The notes below the pieces were generated by a model. The model was not told where the DNA came from, did not search any database, and saw nothing but the letters and a program-made list of their open reading frames with translations. The translations under genes were made by a program, and so were the position numbers. From Anadara kagoshimensis (taxonomy: Eukaryota; Mollusca; Bivalvia; Arcoida; Arcidae), in the NCBI GenBank assembly GCA_021292105.1, contig CM037861.1, positions 49,676,634 through 49,740,633 of the forward strand: a stretch of 64,000 nucleotides of DNA, written 5' to 3'. Shown here in pieces: positions 1 through 12,449 of the stretch. The first letter of the stretch is position 1, and each line of letters opens with the position of its first letter.

Positions 1-331
1 GCGGCTACAAGAAAAACAATATCCATATAAATAATAGCGGCTACAAGAAAAACAATATACATATAAATAACGGCGGCTACAAGAAAAACAATATCACATA
101 AATAACGGTGGCTACAAGAAAAACAATATACATATAAATAATAGCGGCTACAAGAAATCAATATACATATAAATAACGGTGGCTAAAAGAAAAACAATAT
201 ACATATAAATAACGGCGGCTACAAGAAATCAATATACATATAAATAACGGTGGCTAAAAGAAAAACAATATACATATAAATAACGGCGGCTACAAGAAAT
301 CAATATACATATAAATAACGGTGGCTACAAT
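1..331. repeat. 36-bp minisatellite, about nine copies
   Basis: Head-to-tail units of about 36 bp begin GCGGCTACAAGAAAAACAA and end CATATAAATAACG; some are shortened by 1-5 bases. The array runs off the left edge of the window, so its true size is unknown. The last unit decays at the GTGGCTACAATG boundary. I see no coding potential. Confidence 0.95.
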
Positions 332-3300
332 GTGTTTTCATAATTTCATTGAAAATTCTTGTATTTGGATAAAACCTATGCTTAAGACACCACAAATACC
401 GAATATAAAGTCTATTTTTTTTCGCAAGCTTTCAATATTGTTTTGTTTAATTTTTATAAGAGTCATTGCCCTAAAACAATGACTTGTATTTATGGAATTT
501 GTTTGCCACACAATCTAGTTTGGGGTCTGCTGATGGCGGGTTTGCGGGGGTATAAGTCTTCTTTAGAGATAGCTGTAGTTTCATGAAGCACCGACTATCT
601 ATGGTCCTATTTGTTATCCTAAGGCAGGAGTAATTAAAATATCAGATGTAGAGTACAGACCAGTCCAAAGTTTAACACTGAGCTACTTATAACAAAGTCC
701 TAGTTTGGCCAAGAAATGGATGACTGTGACCGACAAACTACCGAGAAATATAGCAGTTATCGAAAATCTAAAGAGAAATACATATAGCGAACGAGCAGCC
801 GAGTCGGCAGACCGATTCTGCACTAATTAATGTGCTTAGTGTTAAACATTTAACAGGTCTGGACTTTATTTTGTTTTCTAAACTAAATGTCGATCTGATT
901 TTCATATATCATATAGTATGTTTCCTGAAGAAACTTTCCCTCTTTGCATTAGAAATTAATACTTCAATTATTGACTTGCGTGTTTACCATTGTAAAATAA
1001 ACATACAAAGACACGGAACTAAAGTACTGGGTATAATTGACATATCGCCGGCCATGCCTTTTATGTCGGCCATCACGGTACCAAAGCAGCGTCACGGCAA
1101 CTAATTACGTAATTGTGCCAGTGACGTCATTAAATGGCACAATTTAGGCCGAGTTTTAATTCTTTTTGTGTGTAATTCAACCATGTCGGTCCTTTGTAGG
1201 AACATTGTTGGCGTAGCTGGGGATACGTCAATTATGTTATTCAGTGTCCGGCAATAGTTAGATGATATAAAACACTGGTCTTAATGTTTTAAGGTACGTT
1301 CAGTTTTGTGCCACATACTTGTTTGTGTTTGGCACATGTCACTTTAAGCTACACAACCGTATTATTTTTTTTATTTAATAACACAAGGAATAGTGAATCA
1401 GTACCAGTCATTGTTTTATGAATACAAATACTGTTTTAAGTGCCAAATTAAGAAAATCGAAATTAAATTAAAAATACATGTACACGCATTAAATAAAACT
1501 ACTATTTTTTAAATATCGACTTTAGACTGGCTTCCACAATATTTAGAAAATGTAGGACTCAAAGAATTACGGATCTTTGTAAGAACCTCGTCATGTCATC
1601 TTTAGATACATGTACGTGGTACACGGTACAAAACAACTATTGTTTGTCTTTTATGTTTGGAGACCGTGATTTTCGTAAATAACTTTTATAACTGTTTTGA
1701 ATATAAAAAGCACATCAAAATATTTTGTTTTGTTTTTACCTTTTTCGTTATTCTCCTACGTAGAGATTTTTTTACTAAGATTCGGCTATAGTATGTTCCC
1801 TTGGTGACCCTATATGTATAAATTGGAAGGTTCAACTATGGTCAACAATTAAAATGCAAATAACTTTTTTCCCCTTGTTATTGACATTGGTTTTGACAAA
1901 ATCACGGTGAAGAAATATCCATACCAGATGGCATGAAGTGTGAAGTTTAGAAAGTTTTGAAGTTTTTTAATTTGGAAAAAAGAAATGAGGCCACCATAAT
2001 TGAAAGTAAACAAACTGATAAAGCTAATGATACAGGCATGATTCCGGCGTGAACATCAATGTTTTAGAGCGCGAGGTCTAGAATGAGTGCTTTAAATAGT
2101 TCCTAGGCAACTGACATTATTTGAAAATCTGCGGAATTTTCCTCTATACAGATTTAAAATTTTCTAGTATTTTTCCTTGTTAGAATTTTTGTTTTTAAAC
2201 ACAGATTTTTTGTTTTTTATGAGAAACTTTTATGACAATATAGAAATTTTAGTTAAGGACTGTCTCTAAGTATTAAAGACAAACAGTAGTTCCTAATATG
2301 CCATACTTACTCAATAAATATTCATACTGTGTCTGCGTATTAACAGGAACTGACGACAACAAAATAACAGCCAACAAGAATAAACTAAAATTCGGTTCCA
2401 TAGATGTTAGTCTAAAAAACAAAAAATATCTTGATATAAAGATACCTACCTAACAGGTATAACCTATTATATTAAAAAGTATGAAACATGGCATTAAACA
2501 ATAGTCCAATTGAGCATATAACATTATCAATGGGTTTGGCCAGTGTACCCGTGATTCCACATAACGTTTTTGTGAAACAATTATTTCCATTGGAGATGGA
2601 ATCGTTTACCCGTAAAAATGACCCCACTCCGAGAAATTTCGACGTAAAGGTTTTCCAAAACAGACCGCATAAACTATCACGTGGTACGCTGGCCAACTTA
2701 ATTTTATCAAAGTATTTGTATAAAACAAAAAACAAATTGTAATTTTAAAAGATCAAAATAGAAATGTAAAATAAATAAAATGATTTTTGCATATATGTTA
2801 GTATGAAAACAAAAATATCTTGATATCAAAATCATTTTCACGCACAGGATGTTTGTAAAACCATATTAATGAAAATGTACATTACAGATAACACCGAAAG
2901 TATTCTTACTATTTGAAACAATCCACATGGTAAAAGAAATTTCATTCATACATGCACTTACATGTCTAAAACCACAATAATCCTCTTTTTATCCTTTTTG
3001 TACTTATTGTTGCTGACGATGTTGACGCTTATAATGATCAAGCACAAACGGCTTTAGCTAAAACACTGAGTTTTATGTTTAAAAGGCGTAAAATGTATAG
3101 TTTTTTAATTTTTTCTTATTTTTAGTTAGTGTATTTAAATCAATATTAATTATTTTTATTATGCATTGTATGTCTTTTAGGCAGGGTATCACATGTATTG
3201 TAATGTATTTATTTGTAAATATTGTTCAATATAAATGAATTGTGATATGTGACACATTTATAAAATATTCACTTTAATTTTTTTCAGTTGATAGGTCCTT

Positions 3301-5760
3301 CTATTGATGCCCTGTTAGTCGACTTATCATATTACTACGACAATTATCAAAATAATTTTGAAGTAATGAAGTAATTCCCTTTTCTAAGGCTATACATTTG
3401 TAAAAAAATTCTTTGTTAAACGTCCACTCTGTCTTTATAACCTTCCTATCTGCCAGTTAATAAAAAAACTAACCACTTATGTTAAAATTATGGAAGTTGG
3501 CATTGAATAAACAGTAAAAAAATGAGCATGTGTAATTAACAATTGAAGCAATGTATAAATCAAAATCGTAATGTTAAGAATTAAAAAGAAAAAAAATGAC
3601 AATGTTAAATCAATAAAACCTTATAATGATTAATAATTTCCTTAAAAAACAAAATCAGAATAAATTTGATCAAATTTGTATTTTCACGTTAGGAATCCCA
3701 ATGCATACCTGCCAGTCGGTGCTCAAGAAAAAAATGCATGGTAGAACATGATATGTGTATGTATTTGGACATCTGCACGGAACTGCCTTAAACTGTCTTG
3801 TGACACCATGTTTAATGTCTTGATGATGAATTGGAATCACGTAAAGATGATCAAAAGATTTTATTATTTTGTTTAAGCACCTTTTACTGTCATATATTTT
3901 AAACTATATTTACACCTTAGAAACACAAGAAAACATTATTTTCAATACAAAATATACTAAGATATTATGTATTTCTGACTGAAATATATAAAAATTCAAA
4001 AACTTATGACAACAGTAACTGCCGTATTATCGAATACGTATTACAATTTCTTCTTCTTCTTAATAGTATTATCAGAGATCCTACAAGGTTGAGATTAAAA
4101 TTCTTATGTTATTTAAAGGAAGATATTGATTGCCAATATGTGCAATATGTGCTTTTTTGCAAATAATATGAAATAATAATAATAATTTTAAATAAAAACT
4201 ATAGCGCAGCATATTATATTTTCTCATGTAAAATTTCCTTTATTATAGACACCGCATATGATTTAATTATTAAGCTTTTAAATTTTTAAAGTACATGGAA
4301 ATTGAAAGTTAATCGTTTTTTCTGAGAGTTATTTTTTATAAAATCAAACAAAATTAAAAAACAATAAATCATTCCATTGTGATCTTGTCTCTTAAAATGA
4401 CTAAACTGTTAAAGAAATTTAATTTATTCCACACCTCAGCATTTTAACAATTAAAATGTATAAAAAGCACTTTTACAATGTTTTAATATTCGATACTTGT
4501 AAAAAATTTAGAAAATATTGGTAGTGAAGTTGATATACAATTTACAATGTCTTGATGATTAAATGTGTTTGTAAAATCATTGCAGTTTAATAAATGAAAT
4601 AAAATCTAATATAATATATTACAATAAAAATTAAATAAGTGAAAAAAAAGAAATGATTTAAGAATGAAAATCATATATCGGTATTACATGCAGCGATACC
4701 TATTTGCACCAAAATCAGAGTTAAAAACCCTGCAACTTGAAAGTGCAAATGTTACGTTTGCACATCTGGGTATAAAGTTCAAGATATTAAAAAACCAATG
4801 GAAATAAAATGAGTTTTCTCTTCCTATTTCCGGGTCGGGGAATGGAAAAGCTGTCACTATTCATTAAGAATAAATTAGGGGTTAAAATGGAAGAAATAAA
4901 AAATGGAAGAAAAAAGTAATGTATGAAAAAAAATCTTTAGTATTTTGATAGTCTTTTATTTGCGCTATTAAGTTCTCGTGCATTTGACGAGTAGTGCAAC
5001 TAGATGCTTCCCATTACATGAAGGGAGTTTTAGTTTAAAACCTGATATTACAATTGTAAAAACAGTAGTCAAAATAATGTTATGCAATTAATTCTTTTAT
5101 GATGCTGGTAATATGATGGACTATGAAAGTTGAATTAAATATTGCCTTCTATCACATTGACACTCACAGATTTGGTTATCTTATTATTTTTTATGCATAA
5201 ACATTATAGTTTGATATCAAGTACATGTGTATTGCATGTCATTTTTGAAAAATAATAATCTTACTTCTTATCTAAAAGCAATATGTTAAATCTGTTTATA
5301 AGATTAAAGATATTAAAAAAGTCATCGCAATATCATGAATAAATCAAAATGAAATCTCATATATGTCATTGAAAATTGAGTAAGTGAATACAGATTATTA
5401 AAGAATTAAAATCGTATACCGGTATTACATGCGGTGATATTCGTTTGCACTAATACATTCAAATATTTCTAAAATAATTCTATTTCAAATATATATCATA
5501 CCAAGATCACGACGTCCGAATAGGCATATCATGCAATACTAAGTATATACAACGCAAATTTTTAGCACAAACATGGCGCATGTGAGGTAGACAGTTAATG
5601 ACTTCATAGTCAAAACCTCAAATTATCTTGACAACACAGAGAAAAATCTATGCAGATATGTTTAAGCAAGCTTGTCGTCATGATTTGCTAAAATATAATG
5701 CCGTGTTCCACATATTATTCGTTTATTTTAAGAATTATACATTTGTATATAAAATCAATA
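332..5760. other. AT-rich stretch without a recognisable gene
   Basis: No frame here has convincing protein character. A short frame pair at 2472-2742 is open on both strands but has no family match I know and no flanking splice signals. A diverged direct repeat is listed separately at 4560-5452. A CRE-like TGACGTCA lies near 1122-1129. Otherwise I see only A/T homopolymer runs. Confidence 0.6.
4560..5452 (+). repeat. Diverged direct repeat pair (4560-4712 and 5310-5452)
   Basis: Both segments run through a similar AT-rich body and converge on a clearly shared block with GGTATTACATGC followed by a GATA-containing stretch and TTTGCAC. They are about 740 bp apart in the same orientation. It could be an old tandem duplication or two copies of an unknown element. 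Confidence 0.5.
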
Positions 5761-5961
5761 TTAACAAAACCCATGCTCACTTATAGAGATTGAAATATAC
5801 ATACCTGTGTTAATTCTTACAAAAGTACAAATAACTAATTTGCTATTAAATGATTTATCGAAAAACAGCGAAAATGACACACCTCTTAACAGTCCTACGA
5901 TAAAACTAGATATTTCATTGGTTAGTAAAGCATATGAAGATATCTCGGAATTAACACTATC
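5761..5961 (-). CDS. Exon-like open frame, unknown product
   Basis: A 66-codon frame on the minus strand opens directly after a TAATAG acceptor-like site at 5963-5962 and runs to TAA at 5763-5761. Inside it at about 5810 is a CAG/GTATGT donor-like site, so a real exon could be 5961-5810. The predicted peptide has a hydrophobic stretch (SFIVGLLRGVSFSLFF). I recognise no family, and no partner exon was found. It has no Met start, and chance cannot be excluded in such AT-rich DNA. Confidence 0.2.
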   Translation of the reverse strand, partial: DSVNSEISSYALLTNEISSFIVGLLRGVSFSLFFDKSFNSKLVICTFVRINTGMYISISISEHGFC

Positions 5962-6212
5962 CTATTAGCGTATTAGCAGTAATTATTCATTCCAAGGTGA
6001 CAGGTAAAACATCCATCATGATATTGATCATAATGTATTAAGCTTCAAACATTTGAGTAAACATTTCCCTACATATATACTTTAGATTGTCATTGCAACC
6101 TTATGAATAGTCAGACGTATGGTTTTAATGACAAATGTCGCATGACTTCCAGATTTAAGATGTTCAGATGATTATATGTGTCCATCTTATATTTTAACAT
6201 TAGTCTCGGTAT

Positions 6213-6571
6213 TGTACAACGAAGTAGGCTGCTTGCAAATAAATTGTTGACTCAGGGATATTGCAAGCCTAGGGTTATCAAGGCCCTCAAAAAGTTTTAT
6301 GGCTGTAATCACAGTATTGTTGATAAGTTTGATGTCTCTGTGTCCAGGATTGCCCTGAATATATTTGACGTCTCATAGTTCCATGTTCCTTTCACACAAT
6401 TTTGATTACACACGTGGCCGGTGTAGCTAGCTAACTAGGAGGTGTTTACCCTTCCGGAGCACCCGGCCTCACTTCCCTGCTGGAAGTTCACGTGTCTAAC
6501 CTAACTTCCAAAGTTTTTCTTTGCTTCTAGATTGTGATTCGGACATAGATTAGTATGTTTGTTTTTGATTA
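6213..6571 (+). mobile_element. Penelope-like element, 5'-truncated 3' end
   Basis: Matches the C-terminal end and 3' tail of the long copy at 14310-16201. It encodes the LLANKLLTQGYCKPR segment and the FYG-H--IVDKFDV-VSRIAL block, then the non-coding tail through GTAGCTAGCTA, CACCCGGCCTCACTTCC and AAGTTCACGTGTCTAACCT, ending TATGTTTGTTTTTGATT. The 5' boundary, where homology stops just before GTACAACGAAGTAGG, is what target-primed 5' truncation would leave. Confidence 0.8.
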
Positions 6572-6712
6572 ATACGTTCTGGCATGCTCTTGACATATCT
6601 AAACGTTAAAAATAATTCTGTTCACTAATTAAGTTTTTGTTCACTTAGACGGCAGTGAAATAAAGACAGTTTTGTCCCGTTTAATGAGATAAAAATCAAA
6701 ACATATTACATA

Positions 6713-6972
6713 TTCAGGGCACGAAACTTTACTTTTGGGTAAGTCTTCATTTAAAAAGACCAATTAAGAGTATCCACCTGCAAAAGTAAAATATTACTGG
6801 ACAATGTAGGTTTACATGTTTTTGTAGTCATTTAGACTAAATGGTTCAAATACATGTTTAATTTTGCTTGTTTTAGTTGATTCATGTGCTTAGATAAAGT
6901 TGTTAATGACAAGTGTATGTTTTCAGCTTATTTATTATATAATGAAGGTTTCAGTTTACCGAATTCAATTGT
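6713..6972 (+). repeat. 260-bp dispersed repeat, copy 1
   Basis: Near-identical to 11771-12034 in the same orientation. It starts at ATATTCAGGGCA and ends at TTTACCGAATTCAATT. No terminal inverted repeats, coding frame or RNA promoter boxes are visible. Flanks differ between copies, so this is either a short mobile unit or part of a larger unrecognised repeat. Confidence 0.8.
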
Positions 6973-7414
6973 CGAAATAAAGTTGATAGTTGATGGTGAA
7001 AAGTAGAAATTTTTTTGTTCAAATACTTCGTATTAGACTTGTTATAAAAGTTTACAGATAAAGGGTGTCATACATTAGCAAATGCTGAAATAAAAGTGTC
7101 AAAGCCATTAAGTTTTATTTCGATGAACCAAATGTAGCGCGATATATAATATTTATCTAACATTTCTGTTCTAATAGATCTCCTTCAACTGTTTAGGTAA
7201 TAGTATCAAACTGAAGATTTAAAAAAGATAATTTAAGGTAATTTTGATACACCAATTCCACGGTTGATATGTAACACTGTTTCATTGTGCAAAATCTAAT
7301 TTGTTGTACATGTATACACTTCATGAATTATTTATATTATTACATTTCACATATATTTAAACACATTTCATTAGATATTTTCCTGTAACAAATAATATAT
7401 TACTACCAAAATTG

Positions 7415-7928
7415 CTGTCAGCGTGTGACAACCTCTCCCATCTCGGCAAAGCCATGTGATAATACTATTATCACCCGGTACAAGGAAAATAAGTGTACAA
7501 AAGGACCGTGTTGTCATTTGGTAAACAATTACAATAACAGCTAGTCAGAAGCGAACTTGTTATTAACTATGCATGACAAAGATGCAGAAAAAACAAAAAG
7601 GGGCAGCTAAGCTTCAGTGAAAATAATGAAAATGTATTGGATGGAAACGGAAAGAGAGTTAAACCTAGATTCTGCGGTATTTAAAGTATGCACAAGAGCG
7701 TAAAAGATGGTTGAAAGTGTAAACTGGCAGTATTTAATTTAATTTAAAATTTAAATATTGTTTGTTCATTTTACATGATAAGCTTTCTTTCGGTATAATA
7801 AAAAAAATAATTGCCCTCTAGGTATGTCGACCTTCAGAATCGCCACCCTTCAGAGGACGATGCCCTCGGGTGACAACCCTTTTTGTCGGGTGACAATTCT
7901 GCATGTCCACATACCTAGAGGGCAATTG
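7415..7928 (+). mobile_element. Hairpin-tipped non-autonomous element H1
   Basis: Homologous along its length, in inverse orientation, to 40431-41018. One end begins near GTGTGACAACCTCTCCCA and contains the palindrome GTGATAATACTATTATCAC. The other end is a large imperfect inverted repeat (arms about 7809-7849 and 7886-7927; outermost 19 bp perfect, AATTGCCCTCTAGGTATGT). Just inside the hairpin is TTTCGGTATAATAAA, shared with other family members. No coding frame. It lies about 300 bp downstream of the secreted-protein gene's stop codon. Confidence 0.75.
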
Positions 7929-8195
7929 TATAATCTACGAGGTTGTAGATAATTAAACAAGAATGTCTGAAAACTACTTGTTGTTTAAAAAACATTGTAA
8001 AAATGCAGAAAATTACCATATCCAGATTAAATGGATGTATTCATAATATTTATTGTTGTTGCCAAAATTAACAAAACAGTGTTTTTAACTACTTGCATTT
8101 AAAAATTCGGCCAATATCGGATAAAAAGTCTGATAAAAATAGATTATGTCATACTTATAATAAATAAGAGAAGCCAGGTGTACGTGTTATTGATG

Positions 8196-8201
8196 TTTAT
8201 T
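8196..8201 (-). terminator. Polyadenylation signal AATAAA
   Basis: On the minus strand AATAAA occurs about 22 bases after the stop codon of the secreted-protein gene, and is the most likely 3'-end signal for it. Confidence 0.6.
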
Positions 8202-8222
8202 CAAATATGACAGTGTTTTGAT

Positions 8223-9178
8223 TTAATTTGCCGGCAAACACAAATTTTCTGACGTTAACATACAATTCGGATGAGGGTTGCATTCCGCTACTGAGAGTAT
8301 CTTACATTGTCTACATATTACTGTATTCAGAAAACACGAATTGGCTAAACAATTCTCTAATTTCATTTGAATGGTTGAGTTTGTATTTGTTATGGCGACA
8401 GTGACGGCATCCTCGATGGCTTTGTTACAGTCTGTATTACATTTATCTATAGCGGCTTGTGCGGTAATATTATGTTGTGCAAGTGCAGCTGAAACCGCAT
8501 TGGCTATAGCTTCTTCGCAAGCTTTCGTGGCGTTGTTAATGGCAACCGGTATATTATCCTGACAAGCTTTAAGCTCTCTCTGTGCTTCCAAATGAGCCAT
8601 TCGCAATGCATTATGTTTACTAATTTGAACGTCTGCTTCGACTTTTCTAATGCGATCTTGACATATATTATTTTCATACACCAGGATTCCGCGTAGAAGC
8701 AGTCCTAAAAAGTAGATTAATAACAATAAATAAATATTGATGCAACAGTTTTCGTTTAAAGTACATGTACATCAGTGAGACCGAACTGGTTCTGATTTTT
8801 ATTGAAACACGTGAAATTCTAAGAGAAAATTTTTAGCCATGTGCTCAGAGAATACAAGAGATATTCATAATTTTTATTTATTTTTTACTTTTTCATTTGC
8901 ATAAGTTTACGCATATAAATCCACGAATCACACAATTAATACAATTTTATTTTATATATGTTGTTAGCATGTCATAAGAAATGGAAACAAAATGTATAAT
9001 GAAAATCAAAATTATTATTTAAAATGTTATACGGCGGACAACAATATGTATCGAGCACTTACCGGATGATAACATATAACTCAGAAATTGTCCAGAGTTG
9101 TAATGGGAGCAAACGGCTAAACATAACACTATCAAAACGAGTTTTTTCAGTTCCATGAAGGAGGAACAAAAATGGTAT
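8223..9178 (-). CDS. Two-exon gene for a small secreted protein of unknown function
   Basis: Exon 1 starts at ATG 9156-9154 and codes 31 residues ending at 9063, followed by a consensus GTAAGT donor (9062-9057). The intron is 358 bp and ends TACTTTTTAG at 8705. Exon 2 (8704-8223) joins in phase (G+GA, Gly) and ends at a stop, giving about 191 residues. The N-terminus MELKKLVLIVLCLAVC is a typical signal peptide, so the product is probably secreted. The middle is Ala-rich and likely helical or coiled-coil, with Cys every 15-30 residues and N-x-T/S sites. The C-terminus is denser in Cys (C-x4-C-x7-C-x2-C-x8-C-x5-C-x8-C). A TTTCTTTTACAG acceptor at about 9190-9179 suggests an upstream 5' UTR exon. 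If exon 2 is read alone from an in-frame TTG at 8726, the first seven residues come from the intron. I recognise no family; molluscan matrix, mucus or immune secreted proteins are guesses. Confidence 0.75.
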
Positions 9179-9405
9179 CTGTAAAAGAAACACAAAAATG
9201 TATCAACGTTTTTACATTATGAAATAGGGAAACCATCCTTAGTAGGAATATTTTAATGAATTAAAAAGGTTTTGAAAAATGTTAGATATCCTAGAACCAA
9301 GGCTCAGAATGTTATTTTAATACCTTACAAGGGGATGTCGAACTAGTCCGTTACCATAACAATCTTCAATACATTGAAAAACATTTCATAGTATTACATA
9401 TATTA
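9179..9405. other. Upstream flank of the secreted-protein gene
   Basis: Contains the presumed intron upstream of the coding exon on the minus strand. No clear TATA box or second exon could be picked out. Confidence 0.4.
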
Positions 9406-9783
9406 TCAGTTTTTAATTTTACAGCACTGGACGGCCGTTACAGAAGGCAATTCCTTATCAGTAGAAGGACCAAAATTGTTTATAAGATGTTGAAAAAATA
9501 CCCAAAGGACCAAAATATATTTGATTGAATTAAGCTAAGGAAATACTTTGCATGAAGGAGTATACCACAGTTAATGAGGAATTTTACATTTTAACTAGCA
9601 GCAAATTTAGACAATAGTGTGTTTCTGACAATAATACAGATTTATTGTCTACTGAGTTTGTAATATCTTTGAGGCACCAGCCACCAGCAGAGATACCGGC
9701 TCAGAAGTTTAAATTACGTATTATACCATTTTTAATTTTACAGCACTAGATGGCCGTTTCGGAACACAATTCCTCGAGGAAAT
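9406..9783 (-). mobile_element. Degenerate hammerhead-type element with two motif copies
   Basis: Two copies of the hammerhead-bearing segment, starting at 9423 and 9742 (319 bp apart), flank a body shared with 19740-20131 (GATGTTGAAAA, CTTTGCATGA, CACCAGCCACCAGCAGAGAT). The motif at 9423 has a broken core (CTGATAAG and CTGTAAC in place of CTGATGAG and CCGAAAC on the minus strand). The one at 9742 keeps GAAAC and GGCC but has lost CTGATGA. Neither should cleave. Confidence 0.75.
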
Positions 9784-10192
9784 ATTCTTATCCTTTCCAG
9801 TTGGTCAGTATTATAAGCGAACAAAATATAACATCCTTACAAATAAGAAAATACAAAAACGAGGAAAAGAGAAAAACGTTAACGCTGTTTAGAACCAGAA
9901 AAAAAATCATCACATTTCTGTTTTAATTTTGCATCATTACATAACAGATTCGCTGTAAAATTCCTCATTATTAGTCCCCGGATAAAAATTGTGGAAACTG
10001 ACGTTTTTTTTAAATGTGGAAATGAGAATATAGGAAAACTACATTATATCAAATCTACATAAGGCAATATCTTAATCAATAAAGCTTTTTTTGTTTTTTT
10101 CAGTAATTTTAAAATTTAAGGAGACAATATTTCTACAATGAATTGCCAGTAATGGTGTGTAAAAGAAAACATTATGCTTTGTAACAATAAAA

Positions 10193-10547
10193 ACAATCAA
10201 ACAAAATTATCCATGTCCAAATCACAATCCCAAAGCAAAGTAAAAACTGTGAAACCTTGTAAATGAAGTAAACACGTCAACTGTTACCAGGGAAGTGACG
10301 CCGGGGGCTCTGGAATGGTAAGCATCTTAGCATGTTTAGCTAGCTACATCTGCCATGTATGTAAACAAAATTTAGAGTGAAAGGAACATGAAGCCTATAG
10401 GACTGCATATATATCCAGAAAAATCGTGAACACAGATACATCAAGCTTATCAACAATACTGTGATGACGACCATAAAACTTTTTTGGGACCGTGATAAGC
10501 TTAGGCGTGCAATATCCCTGGATTAACAATTTTTTGTATGCAATTTA
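10193..10547 (-). mobile_element. Penelope-like element 3' end
   Basis: Reverse-strand copy of the conserved tail (AAATCACAATCCCAAAGCAA, AACACGTCAACT, GTTTAGCTAGCTACATC) plus the end of the RT C-terminus (TTATCAACAATACTGTGATG). It is diverged and 5' truncated. Confidence 0.75.
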
Positions 10548-10619
10548 CTTCGTTTTATTATTGAAAGAGAGAACGTCATCTATATATCTTGAAAAAACTG
10601 GTTTTACAATTTTGGTCTA

Positions 10620-10647
10620 AACACTACTGAAACGGCCGTTTAGTGCT
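10620..10647 (+). other. Hammerhead remnant lacking stem II
   Basis: The plus strand reads ACACTACTGAAACGGCCGTT then TAGTGCT. Compared with intact copies, everything between CTGA and AAC, including stem II, is deleted. It is followed by the family's A/T-rich leader (AAATTAAAAAATACCTGATA). Confidence 0.6.
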
Positions 10648-10659
10648 GAAAAATTAAAA

Positions 10660-11770
10660 AATACCTGATATAATATGTAATTTGAAATTAATTCTTGCTT
10701 GAAAGAAATATAAAGGTGTAAAATATGTGTTCATATCTTAACTCTAAAAATATTAACATGTTTGGGCGGCATCGTGACCTCTAACCGACAAAAAATAAGA
10801 TAAAATAGCGTCTGAAAATATTTTTCAGTAATTAATCTTGTTTAATTTTAAAGGCCATGTATAGAATATAAATAGCAGTCAATCGAGTTAATCTATGAAA
10901 AATTCAATCTTTTTGGCAAATTGCAAAGTTAGGAAGGTTTTTTGAAATATATCTTAAGATTAAGTTTTGATATTTTTCTGAAATTGGTGATGGTAAAAGT
11001 GTTATTGTCTTAGACTTCAAGGGACAAAAATGATTTAAAACAAAAATTGTTAAGTTAAGTTTTAGAGAAAATAAATGTTTAAGGGAACTGTGTTTTGGGT
11101 ATTTTAAATAGAGATTGACAGATAACTAGCCGGACTAACATCTCTCACCTCTGTATGGTCAGTCTCTAAATAATTAGTCCATGCTATAGTTTTAATAGGT
11201 TCTATATTTCAAAATTTAAATGTTTTTTTTCACACAATTTATTTCTATCAAGATACGTTTTCTCAATTTTTGTAATTATCCACTAAAATTTGCTTTAATA
11301 AAGGACATATTACTAATGTTCCGTCTTGATGAGTGTTTTAATCACAAAGATATCCACACAGTCTTGACAATATTAAGATACACCATAAGAATTAGTTCTA
11401 TGACACAAGGATGGACATTTACAATTTGACGGGAAAACATAGTTTTATATTACAAGTCATGTTTATTGTTAGGATTTAAACATTTAAATGAATAATGGCT
11501 TTGAACACAAATTAAACTCGCAATTTAAAGGTATGTGGAGAATAAATACATGTGAAAAGTTAAGGTTCAAAAATACCCATTTCTCCACTCGAGTCACATT
11601 AATATACTTATTCTAATTTCAAATAATAACCTTAAAATAACACAAAAGTCTAAATTTAAAATATTTATTTAATTTAATCATTAGTTTTTTTTTATATTTT
11701 CAACAAACATAACTGACCATGTATTTTGAATTTGTAAACAGAATCTGTGTTATTTTATCTTGAGGCCATA
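10660..11770. other. No feature recognised
   Basis: AT-rich DNA. A 69-codon frame at 11220-11429 has low-complexity, biased composition and no splice context, so it is not called. Confidence 0.5.
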
Positions 11771-12034
11771 TTCAGGGCATGAAACTTGTCTTTACTTGTG
11801 GATTAGTCTTCATTTAAAAAGACCAATTAAGAGTATCCACCTGTAAAAGTAAAATATTACTGGACAATGTAGGTTTACATGTTTTTGTAGTCATTTAGAC
11901 TAAATGGTTCAAATACATGTTTAATTTTGCTTGTTTTAGTTGATTTATATGCTTAGGTAAAGTTGCTTTTGACAAGTGTATGTTTTCAGCTTATTTAGTA
12001 TATAATGAAGGTTTCAGTTTACCGAATTCAATTC
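11771..12034 (+). repeat. 260-bp dispersed repeat, copy 2
   Basis: Partner of 6713-6972, same orientation, with a handful of substitutions. Homology starts and stops abruptly at both ends, which suggests a mobile or recombined unit. Confidence 0.8.
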
Positions 12035-12449
12035 CACCCATGTTCAAATAGGCTAAATCCGTTACCGCGGGTAAATTTAACAAGTCAGACTCGGCCTTTA
12101 AAAATAAAATTATGTCAAATGTAATCACATCTCTTAATATTATAAAAAATATTATATATAATAAGTCTTACCATTAGGTATGTTTAAGGTGCCTACACAT
12201 AATCCTGTACGTGTATATAAACATCACATATATAACCGTGACGTTTCGTAAACCGGATGTTGTAAGCTGTCAGACAAGACACAAGTCATTGCTCCCTAAA
12301 TGGTTGGTTCATTATAGTGCAATATCAGCCATTAATACTAGAACCAATCGGAGAAGGAAGCCAAAACTATGTATTTAATTGCGTAACAAAAGACAAACAT
12401 TAGTTGTCGCTCAACTGTCTTTCTTGAGTAGCATATATAATTTTTTGAA

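Noticed and set aside
2472-2742. Open frames of 84 and 87 codons on opposite strands
   Set aside because: No splice signals, no family resemblance, and mutual overlap; chance or decayed repeat is likelier.
8371-8562. 63-codon plus-strand frame
   Set aside because: Antisense shadow of exon 2 of the secreted-protein gene.
12200-12400. Promoter-like patch (TATATAAAC near 12212)
   Set aside because: No downstream gene recognised; TATA-like strings are expected in such AT-rich DNA.
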